Shown here: positions 8,203-10,196 of the stretch, one piece after another
How the letters are laid out: each line of letters begins with the position of its first letter
Numbering within the stretch: position 1 is the stretch's first letter
NCBI GenBank assembly: GCA_016928395.1
Contig: JAFGKV010000088.1
Location: forward strand, 1 to 10,196
Origin: Candidatus Fermentibacterota bacterium
GTDB lineage: Bacteria > JAFGKV01
Length of the DNA stretch: 10,196 nt
Direction of reading: 5' to 3'
Notes under the pieces: generated by a model
Told to the model about the DNA's origin: nothing
What the model saw: the letters and a program-made list of their open reading frames with translations, nothing else
The model's database searches: none
Translations under genes and position numbers: made by a program

Positions 8203-8229
8203 TATAGGGGTGACCTCTGGGTTGTGCAA
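8201..8229 (-). promoter_or_regulatory. Candidate sigma-70 promoter overlapping the GH13 start
   Basis: On the minus strand TATAAT (8206-8201) lies exactly 17 bp after TTGCAC (8229-8224). The -10 is a perfect consensus match; the -35 matches only TTG. The last bases of the -10 box form part of the ATG at 8202. If the promoter is real, transcription would begin near 8194 and the protein would start at 8154 (MSFF) or 8127 (MNAV). It sits 13 bp downstream of the G-tract array of repeat copy A. Confidence 0.45.
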
Positions 8230-8241
8230 CTGGAAGACGGA

Positions 8242-8405
8242 AGGGGATAGGGGAAAGGGGAAAGGGGATAGGAAACAGGGGAAGAAATGGGTTTGTTTGG
8301 TAATAACCTGGCCATGTGGGTAGGGGGGGCGAATGCGCGAATCAGCGAATGACAGAATGGCGGAATTGGCGAATGGGGGCATAGCATCTGTGTAATCTGC
8401 GTGTT
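8242..8405 (+). repeat. Composite dispersed repeat, copy A
   Basis: Read on the plus strand there are three modules. 8242-8283 is a purine heptamer array (AGGGGAT/AGGGGAA), with four G4 tracts separated by 3-nt spacers at 8243-8267. 8284-8329 is a 46-bp unique core containing GTTTGTTTGG and CCTGGCCATGTGGG. 8329-8384 is an octamer array of form NNGAATNN (6 units, then GGGCATAG), followed by ATCTGTG-type words up to the end of the DnaC-like remnant. The core matches copy B (9525-9570) at 44 of 46 positions in the same orientation. Confidence 0.85.
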
Positions 8406-8555
8406 GCGGTAGTCGTCCCCATGGACTGGGACGATGGTGCTCAGGGCGCGGCCTTTCAGGCGCGAGGCGATCCGCGGGTCGAAGTCGTCGACGTCTCCGG
8501 TGATGGTGACGACCGAGGGCAGCCGCCAGTTGTAGGTGATGCGCCCATACTCCTC
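8406..8555 (-). pseudogene. Remnant of a DnaC/IstB-like ATPase, C-terminal 50 codons only
   Basis: One minus-strand frame reads EEYGRITYNWRLPSVVTITG, then a DDFDPRIASRL segment, and ends at VHGDDYR. This matches the C-terminal pattern of DnaC/IstB-type helicase-loader ATPases as I know it: a 'lPtVvTtn' strand, a 'l..RiaSRL' sensor-2-like helix with its arginines, and a terminal 'DYR'. The Walker A and B parts and any start are absent; upstream in this frame the translation is low-complexity, Arg/Pro-rich and unlike the family. Downstream, the similarity stops exactly where repeat copy A begins, so the frame then runs into repeat DNA. It overlaps the end of the DnaD-like gene in a different frame. 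The simplest reading is a deletion that removed most of a dnaC-like gene that once followed the DnaD-like gene, a common pairing in phage and plasmid replication cassettes. Confidence 0.55.
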
Positions 8556-9478
8556 GGGCTGGGGAGCGTGTAGCCGTAGGGTTGTCCAAGCTGTCGACGC
8601 CCTGTCCGATAGGGGTTGGAGCGCGGTCCTTGTGTGCCATAGGGGGATGCCTCCTTCGGGGGTCTGCGTTCGGGGTGCAGGATGATGGCGCGGGTGTAGT
8701 GCCAGCGGTTGCGGGCGCCGATGGAGGCCCGGAACGCGGCCCGCCAGCGTTCCAGGTCCTGACACTCGTGGGCCACGAGGTCGGTGAGCTCGTTGTGAAT
8801 CATCGCCGTCAGGGCGCCGCCGATCTCCTGCTCGTAGAGGGCGACGACCTGGGCCAGGACGGGGTCGCGGGTGGGATCGTCCGGGCTGTTGCCCGGCGGC
8901 GCACGGGGGGGTAAGGGGGGGACATCATCCACATCGTCTTTTTTGCTGCCCTCAGTCTTAGTCAGATCAGTATTTAGTAGGGCGTGGTTGGCCGGATTCG
9001 GGTTTTCCCCATGCGGATGGTCCGTGGATGGGGGCCCCACAGTTGGGAGGGCCGTAGGTGGGAGGGCCGCAGGTGTGCAGGGACGGGCTGGTTCATTGAG
9101 GGGGGCCTCCGCGCGGTCGGCCTGGACAGGCCGACCTACATCGCCGGGATCAATTCCCCCGTCCGGCGGCAGGGGCTGTTCGTAGACCGTGAGCCGGACG
9201 CCGGCGAAGCGGCCCGTCGCCGGGTCGTGCAGGGTCTCGCGGACCAGGTAGCCACGCGCCTCCAGCTCCTGGAGCCCGGAGCGGACGGCGGTCTCGCCGT
9301 CGGGGCTGCGCTTCACCAGGTCGGACATGCGGATCTCCCAGCCGTCGGGCCGGCTGAGCCGATAGCTCATCAGCCCCTTGGCTTTCCAGGAGAGCGCGAG
9401 GTCCTCGGCGACGCGCTTGTCGATCATGACATAGGGGTGATCGCGGTTCTTTTCACAGCGGATGATGGTGGGTGGCAT
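8456..9478 (-). CDS. Winged-helix/DnaD-like replication initiation protein
   Basis: The product has 340 residues. Residues 21-95 form a winged helix of the kind found in phage and plasmid replication proteins (LALSWKAKGLMSYRLSRPDG, then DLVKRSPDGETAVRSGLQEL, and RGYLVRE). Residues 100-204 are a Pro/Asp-rich disordered linker. Residues 205-270 resemble the DnaD C-terminal domain: VVALYEQEIGG, then LVAHECQDLERWRAAF, then RWHYTRAIILH. Such proteins bind origin DNA or help load the replicative helicase. The start at 9478 is chosen for AGGAGG 11 nt upstream; the frame is open 26 codons further, but that part is repeat copy B. The last 60 or so residues are low-complexity and overlap the out-of-frame DnaC-like remnant, so the original C-terminus has probably been replaced. 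Part of the linker is encoded by a palindromic repeat (9115-9136). Whether it is functional is unclear. Confidence 0.7.
   Translation of the reverse strand: MPPTIIRCEKNRDHPYVMIDKRVAEDLALSWKAKGLMSYRLSRPDGWEIRMSDLVKRSPDGETAVRSGLQELEARGYLVRETLHDPATGRFAGVRLTVYEQPLPPDGGIDPGDVGRPVQADRAEAPLNEPARPCTPAALPPTALPTVGPPSTDHPHGENPNPANHALLNTDLTKTEGSKKDDVDDVPPLPPRAPPGNSPDDPTRDPVLAQVVALYEQEIGGALTAMIHNELTDLVAHECQDLERWRAAFRASIGARNRWHYTRAIILHPERRPPKEASPYGTQGPRSNPYRTGRRQLGQPYGYTLPSPRSMGASPTTGGCPRSSPSPETSTTSTRGSPRA
9045..9074. repeat. 15-bp tandem duplication within the DnaD-like linker
   Basis: GGGAGGGCCGTAGGT (9045-9059) is followed at once by GGGAGGGCCGCAGGT (9060-9074), one mismatch. The 15-bp unit keeps the frame and encodes repeated Ala/Leu/Pro/Thr pentapeptides in the disordered linker. 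Confidence 0.8.
9115..9136. repeat. Palindromic (REP-like) element inside the DnaD-like gene
   Basis: GGTCGGCCT (9115-9123), loop GGAC, AGGCCGACC (9128-9136) is a perfect 9-bp stem with a 4-nt loop. It is translated as VGRPVQADR in the linker of the DnaD-like protein. Its form (a GTAGGTCGGCCTG arm) is like dispersed palindromes I have seen between genes of environmental bacteria; that comparison is from memory. Confidence 0.75.
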
Positions 9479-9489
9479 TGCGGGGAGGA

Positions 9490-9495
9490 CCTCCT
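9490..9495 (-). promoter_or_regulatory. Ribosome-binding site of the DnaD-like gene
   Basis: AGGAGG on the minus strand, 11 nt before ATG 9478. It decides the start against the upstream ATG at 9556, which lies in repeat DNA. The flanking bases form a GGAGG-T-CCTCC inverted repeat, so the site might be partly masked. Confidence 0.75.
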
Positions 9496-9501
9496 GAGGC
9501 G

Positions 9502-9690
9502 AAAGGGGACAGGGGATAGGGGGAGAAATGGGTTTGTTTGGTAAAAACCTGGCCATGTGGGTAGGGGGGAGTGAATGGGCGAATGACAGAATCGGCGAAT
9601 GAGTGAATGACAGAATGACGGAATGACAGAATCGGCGAATGAGGGCATAGGATCTGTGTCAGCTCTGAAATCTGTGGATTCATCTGTGGG
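9502..9690 (+). repeat. Composite dispersed repeat, copy B
   Basis: It has the same three modules as copy A and the same orientation. 9505-9523 holds three G-tracts of 4-5 bases separated by 3-nt spacers. 9525-9570 is the 46-bp core, differing from copy A at only two positions. 9571-9642 is nine perfect-phase octamers of form NNGAATNN (for example GCGAATGA, CAGAATCG, GTGAATGA), followed by the same terminal GGGCATAG. 9652-9688 contains ATCTGTG three times. The array length differs from copy A (nine units versus six). Confidence 0.88.
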
Positions 9691-9848
9691 GTGCTCCGGG
9701 GTTGCGTGGTGAACCTACTCCTATTGTACGGGCAAGATCGGGGGGATTCAAGTCTGCAGGGTGGGGAACTTGGGTGGGAATATCTGCCGGGTCAATTGTC
9801 CGAATCACGGATTACCGGATTTCACGGATGGGGACATGTGGTGATGTG

Positions 9849-9889
9849 GGTTGGGCAGCCATGCCCGACCACGCCGCCGGAGGCGGCGT
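9849..9889. repeat. Two back-to-back hairpins
   Basis: GGTTGGGCA (9849-9857), loop GCCA, TGCCCGACC (9862-9870) is a 9-bp stem with one G-T pair. It is followed directly by ACGCCGCC (9871-9878), loop GGA, GGCGGCGT (9882-9889), a perfect 8-bp stem. There is no T-tract on either side, so REP-like elements are more likely than a terminator. Confidence 0.7.
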
Positions 9890-10026
9890 CAATGCGCGTC
9901 TCGCCGCCGGTAGCAGCCCACCTTGCCGGCGTTAAGACACCGCCGTGATGCTTGTCGCGCAGGGCCGGAGCAGGCAGGATGCCCGCGGTCCGTTGGTCGC
10001 TGTCCCACGTCACGGCGTCTCGCGCA

Positions 10027-10039
10027 GCACAGCCTGTGC
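10027..10039 (-). terminator. Possible transcription-end hairpin after the restriction gene
   Basis: GCACAG-G-CTGTGC on the minus strand lies 17 nt after the stop codon of the restriction gene. It would fold as a 5-bp stem with a 3-nt loop, extendable with a bulge. No T-run follows, so this is weak. Confidence 0.25.
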
Positions 10040-10056
10040 GCTACCCCGCCCTCGAC

Positions 10057-10196
10057 CTAGCCGAAGAGGCCCTCCGCATCCACCACGTCTGCGTAGTCGA
10101 CGTCGATCGTCGCGAAGTGGCGGCGGGCGCAGTCAATCTTCATATTCTCGGTGCCGCGGCGTTGGTCGGGGTCGGTGGTGGCTTTGGTCTCGCGGA
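10057..10196 (-). CDS. Type III restriction endonuclease Res subunit, C-terminal end (partial)
   Basis: Only the last 45 codons and the TAG stop are in the window; the gene continues past its right edge. The frame reads RETKATTDPDQRRGTE, then ENMKIDCARRHF, and ends DAEGLFG. In type III Res subunits the C-terminal endonuclease-type segment has 'f.vETKg..d...lr..e..Ki.CakkHF..l.vdf', which this follows closely; the E-T-K triplet corresponds to the (D/E)XK nuclease motif (here E, T, K within RETK). Res translocates or switches on DNA using ATP and cleaves between inversely oriented sites together with a Mod methyltransferase, which should lie outside the window, most likely upstream of this gene. 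A related DEAD/DEAH helicase-nuclease with the same tail is the main alternative. The codon pattern is GC-rich, like its neighbours. Confidence 0.75.
   Translation of the reverse strand, partial: RETKATTDPDQRRGTENMKIDCARRHFATIDVDYADVVDAEGLFG

Larger units (their letters stand above)
9479..10056. other. Gene-free stretch between the DnaD-like and type III restriction genes
   Basis: It contains repeat copy B, a short degenerate 8-9-bp tandem around 9803-9827 (AATCACGG, ATTACCGG, ATTTCACGG), two adjacent hairpins at 9849-9889, and a palindrome at 10027-10039 just beyond the restriction gene. Short frames in it have no protein-like features. Confidence 0.7.

Noticed and set aside
8329-8384. Octamer array as a CRISPR
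   Set aside because: Units are 8 bp and contiguous; there are no spacers of 25-45 bp and no cas genes.
8203-8640. 146-codon N-terminal extension of the GH13 frame
   Set aside because: It translates repeat copy A and the DnaC-like remnant in the wrong frame into Arg/His/Pro-rich sequence; a ribosome-binding site and a promoter-like sequence sit at the downstream starts.
9479-9556. 26-codon upstream extension of the DnaD-like gene
   Set aside because: It is encoded by repeat copy B, and AGGAGG precedes the ATG at 9478.
9822-10013. 63-codon frame on the minus strand between the restriction gene and repeat B
   Set aside because: It runs through the two hairpins, lacks a clear ribosome-binding site and shows no domain; it is probably repeat-derived.

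Overview
The window is GC-rich bacterial DNA in which every recognisable gene lies on the minus strand. Two features point to Chloroflexota, at moderate confidence. One is a single-chain ADP-forming acetyl-CoA synthetase next to a BioD-like/DRTGG protein; a fused archaeal-type ACD is known from Chloroflexus. The other is the abundance of palindromic and short tandem repeats between genes. I could not run any database search.

Layout from high to low coordinates, which is the direction of transcription: (1) 10057-10196, the last 45 codons of what looks like a type III restriction endonuclease (Res) subunit. (2) 9479-10056, a gene-free stretch with back-to-back hairpins and a composite repeat (copy B). 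(3) 8456-9478, a winged-helix/DnaD-like replication-initiation type protein. It runs out of frame over a 50-codon remnant of a DnaC/IstB-like ATPase (8406-8555). (4) 8242-8405, a second copy (A) of the composite repeat, in the same orientation as B, so that the replication-like pair is bracketed by direct repeats. (5) 6013-8202, a divergent GH13 (alpha-amylase clan) glycosidase. (6) 3657-5900, a tandemly duplicated, eukaryotic-type 6-phosphofructokinase. (7) 1529-3622, an ADP-forming acetate-CoA ligase. (8) 449-1516, a BioD-like P-loop plus DRTGG protein. (9) 1-448, gene-free, with tandem and inverted repeats.

Genes 5 to 8 form a co-directional set with gaps of 112, 34 and 12 bp, so the last three, and perhaps all four, are probably co-transcribed. 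Read together they suggest a fermentative energy module: an alpha-glucan or sucrose-type glycoside is cleaved (GH13), hexose phosphate is committed to glycolysis (PFK), and acetyl-CoA is converted to acetate with ATP formation (ACD). The DRTGG protein resembles the regulatory half of phosphotransacetylase without its catalytic half. The other side of the window (type III restriction, replication-type genes, repeats) looks like an accessory region abutting this metabolic operon.

The most unusual points are the eukaryote-like PFK in a bacterial operon, the composite G-tract/octamer repeat present twice, a palindromic element inside the DnaD-like reading frame, and the eroded replication cassette.
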